DNA of 37,602 bases from Dehalococcoidia bacterium. GTDB lineage: Bacteria; Chloroflexota; Dehalococcoidia; GIF9; UBA5629. The position numbers and the translations under genes are program-made. Below are positions 14,434 through 22,459 of the stretch, one piece after another. Under the pieces are notes generated by a model. The model did not search any database. It saw nothing but the letters and a program-made list of their open reading frames with translations, and was not told where the DNA came from. The stretch covers positions 1 to 37,602 of the forward strand of contig JADHXB010000004.1 of NCBI GenBank assembly GCA_016783155.1, in the 5' to 3' direction. Numbering within the stretch: the stretch's first letter is position 1; each line of letters begins with the position of its first letter.

Positions 14434-15135
14434 ATGAATGAGTTACAATTCCGAAATACGATCCAAGCATGTCTTGATAATGGCGAACGTCTATTGTCGG
14501 ATGTCCTTATGCTCGAATTCTCAGAGCCTCCGGCAACAGCATTCGCTCTCGTAATTATTGCACAGGAAGAATTTGCAAAGGCATTTCTCCTAACACTTGT
14601 ATGCAAAGGCGTAATTCCATGGAACAAGTTCATTCGGCGAGCTACTCGTGATCACACATGCAAACAACTTCTCATTATGATTATGGACTACTTAAATCCG
14701 GACGTTGATGAATTCATTGCCCGAATCAACGTTCCAATTGAGAAGCAAATGACGAGTGCATTTCCCCCTCATATAGCCGATGCCATTAACATATTTCGGC
14801 ACGAGAAAATCCGCAGGTGGGAATCAGGGAATTGGTTCTGGGCTGATCCTCCGAATTATGCTCCCAAGGCGAAAAAAGTAGGCAACGGTGAGATAGATAG
14901 GCTTAAACAGGACCAACTTTACGTTAATATTAGTAAGGATGGTTTTGTAATACCGAAGACTGTCATAACCCAAAGTCAATTCGAGGATGAAAAGTATCGT
15001 GCCGAACGTCTTTCATCACTGGTTCGCGGTATGGTAGATGAGAATAGAACTTCATATTTGGAATACAAAGAGGTCACTGAGACTTTGCGGATCATGTTCG
15101 CAAACATGGCCTCTAATCATAAAAAAGACCGATAA
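14434..15135 (+). CDS. AbiV-like HEPN-family protein, putative abortive-infection RNase
   Basis: The 233-residue protein has a HEPN-type helical N-terminus of the AbiV kind: an early Asn/Asp-rich helix (CLDNGERLLSDVLMLEF), then AFALVIIAQEEFAKAFLLTL (the A-x-EE-x-x-KA signature), then the RxxxxH motif of HEPN nucleases (RATRDH, Arg69 and His74). The C-terminal half is unassigned and charged. In lactococci AbiV blocks phage translation; here a similar role is inferred. Codon use is AT-richer than the sigma-factor region. The ATG at 14434 follows an extended -10 promoter by about 28 bases. The neighbour at 15315 shares a similar promoter block. Confidence 0.75.
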   Translation: MNELQFRNTIQACLDNGERLLSDVLMLEFSEPPATAFALVIIAQEEFAKAFLLTLVCKGVIPWNKFIRRATRDHTCKQLLIMIMDYLNPDVDEFIARINVPIEKQMTSAFPPHIADAINIFRHEKIRRWESGNWFWADPPNYAPKAKKVGNGEIDRLKQDQLYVNISKDGFVIPKTVITQSQFEDEKYRAERLSSLVRGMVDENRTSYLEYKEVTETLRIMFANMASNHKKDR

Positions 15136-15258
15136 CAACTCATCCCAGCATGCCAATTGCTGGAGCGATTTTATTTGAATCCGAAATTATCCACCGGACT
15201 GGCTTTACGTAAGAATAAGAGAAGCAGTGCCTTTGTCTATTTCGTTGCCAGCCAGAGA

Positions 15259-15282
15259 GTGATACAATAATCTGAGGCAGGT
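15259..15282 (+). promoter_or_regulatory. Extended -10 promoter and leader motif, copy 2
   Basis: GTGATACAAT...GAGGCAGGT, the same 24-base layout as at 14396 and 17743, upstream of the membrane/coiled-coil gene at 15315. Confidence 0.55.
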
Positions 15283-15314
15283 CAGATGATACACTTCAAT
15301 TTGAGATAGTAATT

Positions 15315-15836
15315 ATGAACAATAGCGCGGTTATAGCTGTAGTAGGAACGTTGCTGGGTGTTATAACTAGTGCCATATTGGCCTACTTTTTTCAAAGGCG
15401 AGTGAGCGAAACGCAACGAAAATGGGCACTTGAGGACGAGGAACGACGAAATCAAAAAACCTATCAAGATGAAAAGCGCAAAATGAAACATGCGCTTATA
15501 CAAAAAAGAATAGATATTATTGAAGAGGCAACTGCCCTGATGGATAGCGTTATCAGTATGACATTTGACCATGCCTGTGGTTTCCCTTCAGCAAAGGACA
15601 CTCATGTCATCAAGAAAATTGAAGAAAGACTTCAGGAAATACTACCAAGTGCATGGAATGCTGTCTCTGTTGTCGGTTCAGACGAACTTCAAAAAAATTT
15701 TGAAGTGCTCTCTAGAACATCTATAATTATGATGGATGAGGATTCTGAAGCAATTGATTTTGATGCTTATCAGGAAGCCCAGGGGGCACCAATAGCAATT
15801 GCTAAAATCTTAGACAAGATGCGATTAGAAGACTGA
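15315..15836 (+). CDS. Membrane-anchored coiled-coil protein of unknown function
   Basis: The 173-residue protein has one N-terminal transmembrane helix (AVIAVVGTLLGVITSAILAYFF cores at about residues 5-26), followed by a long charged helix (RRVSETQRKWALEDEERRNQ ... KRKMKHALIQKRIDIIEEAT) likely to form a coiled coil, and a helical C-terminal region. It resembles small membrane proteins seen beside defence genes in layout only; no family is recognised. It sits between an AbiV-like gene and a toxin-antitoxin pair and shares a promoter block with the former. Confidence 0.7.
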   Translation: MNNSAVIAVVGTLLGVITSAILAYFFQRRVSETQRKWALEDEERRNQKTYQDEKRKMKHALIQKRIDIIEEATALMDSVISMTFDHACGFPSAKDTHVIKKIEERLQEILPSAWNAVSVVGSDELQKNFEVLSRTSIIMMDEDSEAIDFDAYQEAQGAPIAIAKILDKMRLED

Positions 15837-15868
15837 CGTATAATTAGTTGACCTTCGCCAGGCCGTGA

Positions 15869-16162
15869 CTAAGGGTGAGAGGTAATGGCAAGAATGGTGA
15901 TTATGCCTTTGGAAGGACCATAATACCAGAAGACTCTATAGGCGGCGGGTGTACTCTGCTCTGCATATGCCTCAAAAACCTTTTCTCCGTTAGGGCCTTT
16001 CAAACTCATATATTCATGAGTCTGGAGGCTATTATGCCGAGGATTCATTGCCAGGAACTTGAGGGTCTTTTTGACAGCCTGGTAACGTTTCCTCTGGGAG
16101 GCAGTGCTTTTAAGCAGATTGCAGGCTTTACTTGCCTCCGCTGTCCATTGTAATTCAAACAA
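15869..16162 (-). CDS. RelE/ParE-superfamily toxin
   Basis: The 97-residue protein has the small RelE/ParE-like layout: MFELQWTAEASKACNLLKST at the start, two helices (QRKRYQAVKKTLKFLAMNP), and strands EAYAEQSTPAAYRVFWYYG and GIITILAITSHP. Members cleave mRNA on the ribosome or poison gyrase. It lies 12 bases downstream of its probable antitoxin in the same operon. The usual catalytic residues cannot be assigned with confidence. Confidence 0.7.
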   Translation of the reverse strand: MFELQWTAEASKACNLLKSTASQRKRYQAVKKTLKFLAMNPRHNSLQTHEYMSLKGPNGEKVFEAYAEQSTPAAYRVFWYYGPSKGIITILAITSHP

Positions 16163-16174
16163 AAACGCCTGACC

Positions 16175-16456
16175 TTACAGGGCGTCGAGGTCGACTTTCG
16201 ACACCCTGCCTTTTGCAGCATCGGAAAGCCCCCGCCTGACTGATGCCAGAGCCTTCGGGTTATTGAATAGCCATATCTCCGAAGCAGGGATGGTTACCTG
16301 CGGGTCCAGTAAAATTTGCCCCAGGCTGTTGCGGTATATATGATAGCTGACGCCTTCCTGTAATTGAACCTTTTGCAGAACTACTCGCCTTTTAGCGTCC
16401 GGTTTTACGCTGTCAGCTATCTTTTCGAAGCCTGTATCCCTTATTACTGTAGCCAT
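16175..16456 (-). CDS. Probable antitoxin of the RelE/ParE-like toxin
   Basis: The 93-residue protein precedes the toxin on the minus strand. The N-terminal half (KRRVVLQKVQLQEGVSYHIY, then NSLGQILLDPQVTIPASEIW) has a beta-rich look compatible with an AbrB-like DNA-binding fold, and the C-terminal half (NPKALASVRRGLSDAAKGRV) a helix that could bind the toxin. The start ATG (16454-16456) lies only about 9 bases from the -10 box, so the mRNA is probably leaderless. Function is inferred from position and size. Confidence 0.65.
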   Translation of the reverse strand: MATVIRDTGFEKIADSVKPDAKRRVVLQKVQLQEGVSYHIYRNSLGQILLDPQVTIPASEIWLFNNPKALASVRRGLSDAAKGRVSKVDLDAL

Positions 16457-16465
16457 CGCAGCGAT

Positions 16466-16509
16466 AGTATACCATTAGTGGGATTATGTGTCAAGTGGGA
16501 TATTCCCAC
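16466..16509 (-). promoter_or_regulatory. Promoter and repeated operator-like sites of the minus-strand toxin-antitoxin pair
   Basis: On the minus strand TTGACA (16489-16494), 17 bases, TATACT (16466-16471). The plus strand shows AGTGGGAT at 16477-16484 and again at 16494-16501, and the second forms a palindrome GTGGGA-TAT-TCCCAC (16495-16509). These repeats overlap the promoter and are likely binding sites for the antitoxin. Confidence 0.7.
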
Positions 16510-16527
16510 CACTTGGATTGTCACCGG

Positions 16528-16627
16528 TGTCATTGCGAGCCCTTCCGCTAAAGGGCGTGGCAATCTCAATGCCCCACCACCGAGATCGCCACGTCGTCCT
16601 TCCCTGGAAGAACTCCTCGCGATGACA
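16528..16627. repeat. Dispersed palindromic repeat, copy 2
   Basis: Begins TGTCATTGCGAGC, has inner arms GTGGCAATCTC and GAGATCGCCAC, and ends CTCGCGATGACA. A full-length two-armed copy that could fold into one long hairpin. Confidence 0.8.
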
Positions 16628-16737
16628 GGACTAATAAAAAAGTTCACCCTCACCCTGACCCTCCCCCATCAAGGGGGAGGAATAAAAAATGAATTCTCAC
16701 GCGTCGCGATGACGACAAAGACAAAGTTGAAACGGTT

Positions 16738-16760
16738 ATCCGTAGGCGGGTGATACTTAG
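16738..16760 (+). repeat. Short direct repeat CCGTAGGCGGGTGA, copy 1
   Basis: The string CCGTAGGCGGGTGATACTTAG here is nearly repeated at 17444 (CCGTAGGCGGGTGACACGTAG). The function is unknown; both copies flank the methyltransferase gene. Confidence 0.6.
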
Positions 16761-16789
16761 TCAGGGGTTACCATCAACTCTAAAATTGA

Positions 16790-16795
16790 TATAAT
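16790..16795 (+). promoter_or_regulatory. Putative -10 box for the methyltransferase gene
   Basis: TATAAT with a partial TTACCA 16 bases upstream (16768-16773). The GTG start at 16804 would lie within a few bases of the transcription start. Confidence 0.45.
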
Positions 16796-16803
16796 CCGTA
16801 ACC

Positions 16804-17412
16804 GTGCTTCTAATTAACTACTCGACATTGGTTGACCCCATACTGAAAGACGTCAGGATTTGCGTCGCCGGGCTTTCCGGCATAAAAGCGGGCGACAGGG
16901 TGCTGGATGTCTGCTGTGGGACAGGCGAGCAGGTGTTCCACTACGGGCAAAAGGGCGCCATTGCCACCGGCGTGGACCAGGAACCCAGCATGATTGAGCT
17001 GGCGGAAAAGAACAGGAAAAGACAGGGATTCAACCATGGCACCTTCCGTCTGGCCAGCGCCACCGAGCTGCCGTTCCGGGACGGTTACTTCGATTGCGCT
17101 TCCATATCGCTCGGGCTGCACGAGATGGAAAGAGATGAGAGAAATAGAGCCGTCTCCGAGATGAAAAGGGTGGTGAAAAAGAAAGGCGTCTTGATGTTCA
17201 TCGACTACCAGGTCCCTTTACCCGGAAACTCCGTTGCTTATCTCATCAGGGCTGTGGAATTCCTCGCCGGAAGAGATAATTATACGTGTTTCAGAGACTA
17301 CCTGGCTCAGGGTGGCTTAAACCAGATATTGAAGGAAAACCAGCTTACCCCGCAAAAGGAAGCTCTTCTTATGCGCGGGAACCTGCAGATAATAAGATCA
17401 AGCAACCCCTGA
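16804..17412 (+). CDS. Class I SAM-dependent methyltransferase (UbiE/COQ5-like)
   Basis: The 202-residue protein has the Rossmann methyltransferase motifs in order: motif I RVLDVCCGTGEQ (about residues 32-43), the acidic end of strand 2 (GVDQEPSMIELAEKN), motif II DGYFDCASISLGLHEM, and motif III KKKGVLMFIDYQVPLPG. This matches the Methyltransf_11/UbiE type. The substrate cannot be told. A GTG start at 16804 is chosen; it lies 8 bases after the -10 box, suggesting a leaderless message. Repeats flank the gene on both sides. Confidence 0.85.
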   Translation: MLLINYSTLVDPILKDVRICVAGLSGIKAGDRVLDVCCGTGEQVFHYGQKGAIATGVDQEPSMIELAEKNRKRQGFNHGTFRLASATELPFRDGYFDCASISLGLHEMERDERNRAVSEMKRVVKKKGVLMFIDYQVPLPGNSVAYLIRAVEFLAGRDNYTCFRDYLAQGGLNQILKENQLTPQKEALLMRGNLQIIRSSNP

Positions 17413-17490
17413 CCTGTCCCAGTCTGAATACTACGACGGTCACCCGTAGGCGGGTGACACGTAGGTAATGGGTGACACAGGATGTGGGCT

Positions 17491-17526
17491 GAGATCGCCA
17501 CGGGGCTACGCCCCTCGCGATGACAG
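17491..17526. repeat. Dispersed palindromic repeat, half copy 3
   Basis: GAGATCGCCACG, a hairpin GGGGC-TAC-GCCCC, then CTCGCGATGACA. It equals the right half of the full element. Confidence 0.75.
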
Positions 17527-17544
17527 ATTGGGTAATGTCCCCGG

Positions 17545-17680
17545 TGTCATTGCGAGCCGAAGGCGTGGCAATCTTGGTGATGGGTATGACGTTAGATTCT
17601 TCCCCTTCACTTCATTCAGGGTCAGAATGACAGGACGTGGAATGAGATCGCCACGTCGCTGAAGCTCCTCGCGATGACAG
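17545..17680. repeat. Dispersed palindromic repeat, full copy 4
   Basis: Begins TGTCATTGCGAGCC with GTGGCAATCTTG and ends GAGATCGCCACG...CTCGCGATGACAG. The centre carries a second repeat type, CAGGGTCAGAATGACAGG, which resembles the degenerate sequence near 37308. Confidence 0.75.
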
Positions 17681-17742
17681 AAAAGACAGGGTGTCACTAA
17701 TGTGCTGGACGAGTACAGAGCCAGGCAACGCCAGGTCAGGAA

Positions 17743-17766
17743 GTGGTACAATGACTTGGGGCAGGT
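17743..17766 (+). promoter_or_regulatory. Extended -10 promoter and leader motif, copy 3 (flavodoxin gene)
   Basis: GTGGTACAAT...GGGGCAGGT, the same layout as at 14396 and 15259. It lies 36 bases upstream of the ATG at 17803. Confidence 0.55.
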
Positions 17767-17802
17767 CAAAAATGGAGAATAGTGACAGGAGGTGGCGTTC
17801 CT

Positions 17803-18273
17803 ATGGTAAAAGCTATTGTTGTGTATGAATCGAAGTATGGAAATACCAAGCTTGTGGCCGAGACCATTGTCGAAGGAATGAATCAAGTCCCAGGGACAAA
17901 AGCTATGCTCGTTGAACTTAATGATGCTGACCTTAACAAGATGGGAGATTTCGATGCAATACTGGTCGGCTCTCCAAATCATATGGGCAGAGCGACAAGA
18001 AGTATCGCGAAATTTATCGATAGACTCGGAAAACTCAACCTGGAGAAAAAACGAGGCGCAGTCTTCGACACATACCTGGGTGGGGACTTTGAAAAAGCGG
18101 CTAAGAAGATGGAAAAGCAATTAAGAGAAAAAGCCCCGGGGCTTACACTTGTGGTTCCAGGGCTGTCGATAAGGGTTGGTGGGATGAAGGGGCCAGTTGC
18201 TGACGGAGAGCTTCCAAAATGTAAGGAATTTGGAGTTAAAATTGCCACCCTGATGAAGGAAAAGGAAGCGTGA
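17803..18273 (+). CDS. Flavodoxin family protein
   Basis: The 156-residue protein has the FMN phosphate-binding loop at its N-terminus (VVYESKYGNTKLVAETI) and the second flavin loop DAILVGSPNHMGRATRSIAK; the length is that of short-chain flavodoxins. It would carry electrons in the cytoplasm. ATG 17803 is preceded by AGGAGGT; an in-frame GTG at 17782 lies before that site and is rejected. The stop overlaps the start of the next gene (GTGA), so the two are co-translated. Confidence 0.9.
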   Translation: MVKAIVVYESKYGNTKLVAETIVEGMNQVPGTKAMLVELNDADLNKMGDFDAILVGSPNHMGRATRSIAKFIDRLGKLNLEKKRGAVFDTYLGGDFEKAAKKMEKQLREKAPGLTLVVPGLSIRVGGMKGPVADGELPKCKEFGVKIATLMKEKEA

Positions 18274-19403
18274 GTAAAAGCAAATTCACATTCCCTGTCG
18301 GATACCACGATTTCCATAAAGACCAACTGTTCAATTTCCAACTAAATCGCTGGTACTCCTTCGGCTACGCCAGGCTTGAAGATATGCAAGAAGCCGGTCA
18401 GAAAATAGAAAACTTTGCAGATTGGAAGAGGGAGTTGACGCAACTGGCGAAAAAAGCCGTTTCTGAAAAGAGGCTGATGAACGCGGCGTTTTATTACCGG
18501 GCGGCTGAATTCTATACATTTGAACAAGACCCTGATAAGGAACCTCTGTATGATAAGTTCAGCGACCTCTTTTACAAGGTATTCAAAGACGACATCGGAA
18601 GATTTAAAGTCCCCTATAAGAAGACGTTCCTGCCAGCAATGGAGGTGTCTCCTGCGGGTGGTAAGACGAAAGGCACCATCGTCATGTTCGGGGGATTTGA
18701 TTCGTATATCGAGGAGTTTTACTCCTGGATGGGATACTTTGCAGACCATGGTTATAAGGTGGTTGCCTTTGAAGGTCCGGGGCAGGGTGCTGCACGCAAG
18801 AAATACGGGCTGGCGCTGGATTATAAATGGGAGAAGCCGACAAAAGCTGTGCTGGATTATTTTAAGCTGGATAACGTTACCTTGCTCGGCATATCGATGG
18901 GTGGGTGGTTTTGTTTCAGAGCCGCAGCATTCGAACCACGGATAAAAAGGGTCATAGCTTCAGGCGTTGCTTTCGACTATATGCAAATACCAGCCGTGCC
19001 ACTTCAGTGGTTAATGAAACTTTTCTTAAAATCTGAGGGGCTGATGAATTATTTATCAGAGATGAAAATTAGAAAAGACCCTGAACATACCTGGTCGATC
19101 CGTAACGCAATGTACATCACTAAAACAAAGACACCAATGGGTGCCATGAAAACATTCCTGCAGCTTAATGAGAAGAATCTTCATTCAGATTTGGTAAAAC
19201 AAGACGTGCTGATTCTCACCGGTGCCGAAGACCATTTTATTCCTTTGAAAATGCATGACATGCAGGTAAAGGCACTGGTGAACGCCAAATCTGTAACAGG
19301 ACGCATTTTTACAGAGAAGGAGCAAGCCCAGAATCATTGCCAGATAGGAAACACAGGGCTGGCACTTGATGTGATGCTGAAATGGCTCGCCGAGAAATCA
19401 TAG
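18270..19403 (+). CDS. Alpha/beta-hydrolase (FrsA/dienelactone-hydrolase-like)
   Basis: The 377-residue protein has a helical N-terminal part (residues 1-115) and an alpha/beta-hydrolase fold after GTIVMFGGFDSYIEEFYSWM. The nucleophile elbow is GISMGG (Ser209), the likely acid is in TGAEDHFIP, and the His is in QNHCQIGN. The lid/N-terminal arrangement resembles FrsA-type esterases. The start GTG overlaps the flavodoxin stop. The substrate is unknown. It is followed, 78 bases later, by an iron-sulfur protein that may belong to the same operon. Confidence 0.85.
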   Translation: MSKSKFTFPVGYHDFHKDQLFNFQLNRWYSFGYARLEDMQEAGQKIENFADWKRELTQLAKKAVSEKRLMNAAFYYRAAEFYTFEQDPDKEPLYDKFSDLFYKVFKDDIGRFKVPYKKTFLPAMEVSPAGGKTKGTIVMFGGFDSYIEEFYSWMGYFADHGYKVVAFEGPGQGAARKKYGLALDYKWEKPTKAVLDYFKLDNVTLLGISMGGWFCFRAAAFEPRIKRVIASGVAFDYMQIPAVPLQWLMKLFLKSEGLMNYLSEMKIRKDPEHTWSIRNAMYITKTKTPMGAMKTFLQLNEKNLHSDLVKQDVLILTGAEDHFIPLKMHDMQVKALVNAKSVTGRIFTEKEQAQNHCQIGNTGLALDVMLKWLAEKS

Positions 19404-19481
19404 TTTATCTTATTTTGGATACAGAGGCAGTCCATCAAATCGCCTGTGGAATGCGGGAGAGGACTGCAAAAGGAGGCTGAA

Positions 19482-20561
19482 ATGGCTGACGTTTACGAGA
19501 GACTGCGTGAGAGGCTGGACATGTTCCCCCAGGGGTTCCCTAAAACCGAAAGCGGCGTGGAGCTGGAGATACTACAGCATCTGTTTACTCCGGAGGAAGC
19601 TGAGGTAATGCTGCACCTGCGGCCCCGCCCGGAAAAAGTATCGACTATAGCAGACAGGGCGGGTAAGGATGAAACTGAACTGGGAGAAACCCTGTACGGT
19701 ATGTCGAAAAGAGGATTAATCCTGCGTCATAGAGCGCCTGACGAGGAGATGTACTACTTCCTGATACCGTGGGTAATCGGGATTTATGAGTTCCAGTTGA
19801 ATAACCTGACCCCAGAAAACATCGAATTGTACGAGAGGTTTTACCAGGAGGGAATGGTACCTTCGTGGCGAAACAAAAAAACAGGGATGTTCCGCGTTAT
19901 TCCTGTTGAGAAAGAGATACAGGGGGGCACCGAGATTCAGCCATACGAAAAGGTGTCACAGATTATCGACTCGAACACCAGGTTTGCCGTGGCTGATTGC
20001 ATTTGCCGGAAAGAGAAGAGAATGGTTGGAGAGGGGTGTGACAAGCTACTGGAGGCTTGTATGAGTTTTGGGCGGGCGGCGGATTTCTACATCGAAAATG
20101 GACTTGGCCGGGAGATTTCACAGGAAGAGGCAAGGCGGATACTTCTGAAAGCCGAGGAGGACGGTCTGATTCATTGCTCCTCAAACCACGCGGGCAACAA
20201 GGATTTTATATGCAACTGCTGTGGCTGTTGTTGTGGGGTTTTAGCCAATATAACAAAATACGATAATCCGGCAGCCATAACAAAGTCGAACTACTATGCC
20301 ACAAAAGACGAGGATACCTGTACCACATGCGGTACCTGCGTGGAGCGGTGTCAGGTAGGCGCCATACAATTTGAAAATGACCTTACCGTCATCAACAGGG
20401 AAAGGTGCATCGGCTGCGGGCTTTGTGTATCCACGTGTCCGACAGGGTCAATTTCCATGGTTAAGAAATCACCTGAAGAAGCCTCCGCCGTTTTCTCCAG
20501 TGGAAAAGAAATGCTGCAGGCAATGGGAAAGGAAACGGGAAAGAAATTCCCTTTTGAATAA
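19482..20561 (+). CDS. 4Fe-4S ferredoxin-domain protein with N-terminal helical domain and Cys-rich centre
   Basis: From ATG 19482, preceded by AAAAGGAGG, the protein has 359 residues. Residues about 25-85 look like a winged-helix-type domain (LEILQHLFTPEEAEVMLHLR ... MSKRGLILRH). The centre has Cys173, 175, 186 and 193 (ADCICRKEKR...GCDKLLEAC), then a dense CNCCGCCCG cluster (244-251). The C-terminus has two [4Fe-4S] sites, CTTCGTCVERC (280-290) and CIGCGLCVSTCP (309-319). Such proteins are common in anaerobes and are annotated as ferredoxin-like with unknown partner. The upstream flavodoxin suggests a small electron-transfer unit. An upstream ATG at 19446 is rejected because it lies before the ribosome binding site. 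Confidence 0.85.
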   Translation: MADVYERLRERLDMFPQGFPKTESGVELEILQHLFTPEEAEVMLHLRPRPEKVSTIADRAGKDETELGETLYGMSKRGLILRHRAPDEEMYYFLIPWVIGIYEFQLNNLTPENIELYERFYQEGMVPSWRNKKTGMFRVIPVEKEIQGGTEIQPYEKVSQIIDSNTRFAVADCICRKEKRMVGEGCDKLLEACMSFGRAADFYIENGLGREISQEEARRILLKAEEDGLIHCSSNHAGNKDFICNCCGCCCGVLANITKYDNPAAITKSNYYATKDEDTCTTCGTCVERCQVGAIQFENDLTVINRERCIGCGLCVSTCPTGSISMVKKSPEEASAVFSSGKEMLQAMGKETGKKFPFE

Positions 20562-20600
20562 GATTGGAGGGCTGACCCTAAAACAAGCCCGGATTAACGG

Positions 20601-20816
20601 TTATTTCTTCCTGTACTTGCGATACAGTTCGATAAAGGTGATATTCAAGGCAATCGCTAGAATAAGAGGTATAACAAGCACCCATAAGTTTTTATATATA
20701 TCGATGGCAAAATACTGGCAGGCGAAAACGACAGCGAAGGCTATTAATGTTCCTAATACTCCGCAGCCTACGGCTAAACAAATCAGGTCTGTGATGAAAC
20801 TATCTCGCCCACTCAT
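20601..20816 (-). CDS. Small two-helix membrane protein
   Basis: The 71-residue protein has two hydrophobic segments (LICLAVGCGVLGTLIAFAVVF and NLWVLVIPLILAIALNITF) and a basic tail (ELYRKYRKK). It is convergent with the ferredoxin gene. The start ATG has only a distant GGAG site. I recognise no family. Confidence 0.6.
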   Translation of the reverse strand: MSGRDSFITDLICLAVGCGVLGTLIAFAVVFACQYFAIDIYKNLWVLVIPLILAIALNITFIELYRKYRKK

Positions 20817-20983
20817 TTCAAGCTATGACTCCATAATCAGCACCATAGCTCTACGATAAGCGACGGCGTGGCGAAAGTCAAGACGCTGTCACATTGACCA
20901 AGCAGAGAGACTGGCGTAGAATCCAAAGTAGTAAATAAGCCAATTAGAACTAATAGAGAGAAAAAGTAAGGAGTGTAAAGAAA

Positions 20984-22444
20984 ATGCCACGATTATTGCC
21001 GGTTACATTAGTCTCAATTATTTCCTTAGTCCTCATATCCGTAGTAACATCCTGTGCTCCCACAGGGACTACTACGAATGTATCAAGCGGCGATATTGAC
21101 GCTTTCCGTTCTTCATTAGAGAATAGCGACTTTACTTTGAAGCTGGCGCCATTTATCCACGTGGACTTAGTTAAACTATACGAAGCCGGGAAATTAGCCA
21201 ATGCCTGCGGCAACAACGCCGGTGCACCTTATAAAGGGGTGTTTGGTACTATTCCAGATAATGTGGTCATAAAGGATGTGAAGGAGCTATCTAACGCTCA
21301 AGAGAAAATAGAAAGTTGGTTATATGGTGCTCCCGGGCTAATACAGGGATGGCAGTTAAATCCCGACGAGGCGATTGTTCTTGTAACAAAGACCCCTCCA
21401 GAATGCGCCTATTTCAGCTACTGCGGTTTCATCTTCTATAAATACTATGAAAAAGAGCAGGCGCGTGAATGGGTTTTCACCAGCTATAATGACCCGCTGA
21501 ATAACCTCACCATCAAAACTTCCGGTACCCCTAATGGTGCAAAGGGAAACCCGTTCAATCAGGATACTATCATCATCGTCACGGCTGACAAAGGCACTGA
21601 CCAGCGCATACGCAGCGCTGCCGTGTCAGCAGGATATTCGGCAGATATCATAAACACGTATGTAATTCCAAGCTCAATGGTCAAACTTGGCACAGGTCCT
21701 GAGTGTGACACGATTGTCTTTGGGCACCGCATGGCGCTCTTTGCTGATGAAAAAGCAGGGCAGGAATACGTGGATGCCGTCTCAGCAGCTATTCGGGTAA
21801 CACCTAAATCACAGGTAAAACTCGACCCGTTTCCGGCGCCTGAGTTACGCGTCAGGGGTACGGGCAAAACCGAGGTGGATTTACAGCCCGCGCTAGATGA
21901 TCTGCGCCGGGCTATACTGGCAAAGTACAGCAATCTCTCAGCGAATGAGCTGGAACCTTCCGTCTGGCTTCCTGAGTCTTACGATGCAGTCCAGAGAGAG
22001 CTATATGTGGCAGGGGAAAGCCGTGACACGGTTTACCTGCGCAGCGATACCCTTACACTGGGCGATGACCCTGATGAGTTTGTTATCGTCTATGGTGTTA
22101 ACCATGCTGCTAGCGGGAAGGCTACGTACTCAAACTGCTCATTTTACGGCGAGGCTGGCTGGAACGGGGTAGCCGGTATCTATAGCACCCAGTATACAGG
22201 GAGCGCTGAGGAATATTTACCCGGCAACCCACTGGCTAAATATCTTTACGTGTGTAAGTTTGCGCGTAGCTGCGGTCCTGAAAAGACCTGTGTGGTGGTG
22301 CCAACGGGGCCCGAAGCACACGGAGTCGGACTTGATGAGCCTGCCTTTGTGGCGATTCGCGCCTATTTAGAGCCAGCTACCAGGGTAGGTCCAGCATATA
22401 CGGACCTACTTTACGACCGGGCTATCAAATTCAGCAGCCGCTAA
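20984..22444 (+). CDS. Large lipoprotein of unknown function
   Basis: The 486-residue protein begins MPRLLPVTLVSIISLVLISV with lipobox VTSC, after an AAGGAG ribosome binding site. The mature part is an alpha/beta protein with several Cys (NACGNNAG, ECAYFSYCG, CKFARSCGPEKTC) that may form disulfides. No catalytic motif is evident. Phrases such as EFVIVYGVNHAASGKATYSN suggest a repeated domain with sugar- or peptide-binding character, but I cannot name it. It stands alone between two convergent or repeat-bounded regions. Confidence 0.75.
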   Translation: MPRLLPVTLVSIISLVLISVVTSCAPTGTTTNVSSGDIDAFRSSLENSDFTLKLAPFIHVDLVKLYEAGKLANACGNNAGAPYKGVFGTIPDNVVIKDVKELSNAQEKIESWLYGAPGLIQGWQLNPDEAIVLVTKTPPECAYFSYCGFIFYKYYEKEQAREWVFTSYNDPLNNLTIKTSGTPNGAKGNPFNQDTIIIVTADKGTDQRIRSAAVSAGYSADIINTYVIPSSMVKLGTGPECDTIVFGHRMALFADEKAGQEYVDAVSAAIRVTPKSQVKLDPFPAPELRVRGTGKTEVDLQPALDDLRRAILAKYSNLSANELEPSVWLPESYDAVQRELYVAGESRDTVYLRSDTLTLGDDPDEFVIVYGVNHAASGKATYSNCSFYGEAGWNGVAGIYSTQYTGSAEEYLPGNPLAKYLYVCKFARSCGPEKTCVVVPTGPEAHGVGLDEPAFVAIRAYLEPATRVGPAYTDLLYDRAIKFSSR

Positions 22445-22459
22445 TAGCATAACTTTTTT

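Larger units (their letters stand above)
17413..17780. other. Intergenic interval filled with repeats
   Basis: It holds the second copy of the CCGTAGGCGGGTGA repeat (17444-17464), a half copy and a full copy of the dispersed palindrome, and the promoter block for the flavodoxin gene. No gene is seen. Confidence 0.7.

Noticed and set aside
16364-16753. 129-residue plus-strand open frame
   Set aside because: It crosses the toxin-antitoxin promoter and a palindromic repeat, with no start signal or family.
17506-18120. 204-residue minus-strand open frame
   Set aside because: It spans repeat copies and the antisense of the flavodoxin gene; the residues reflect repeat sequence.
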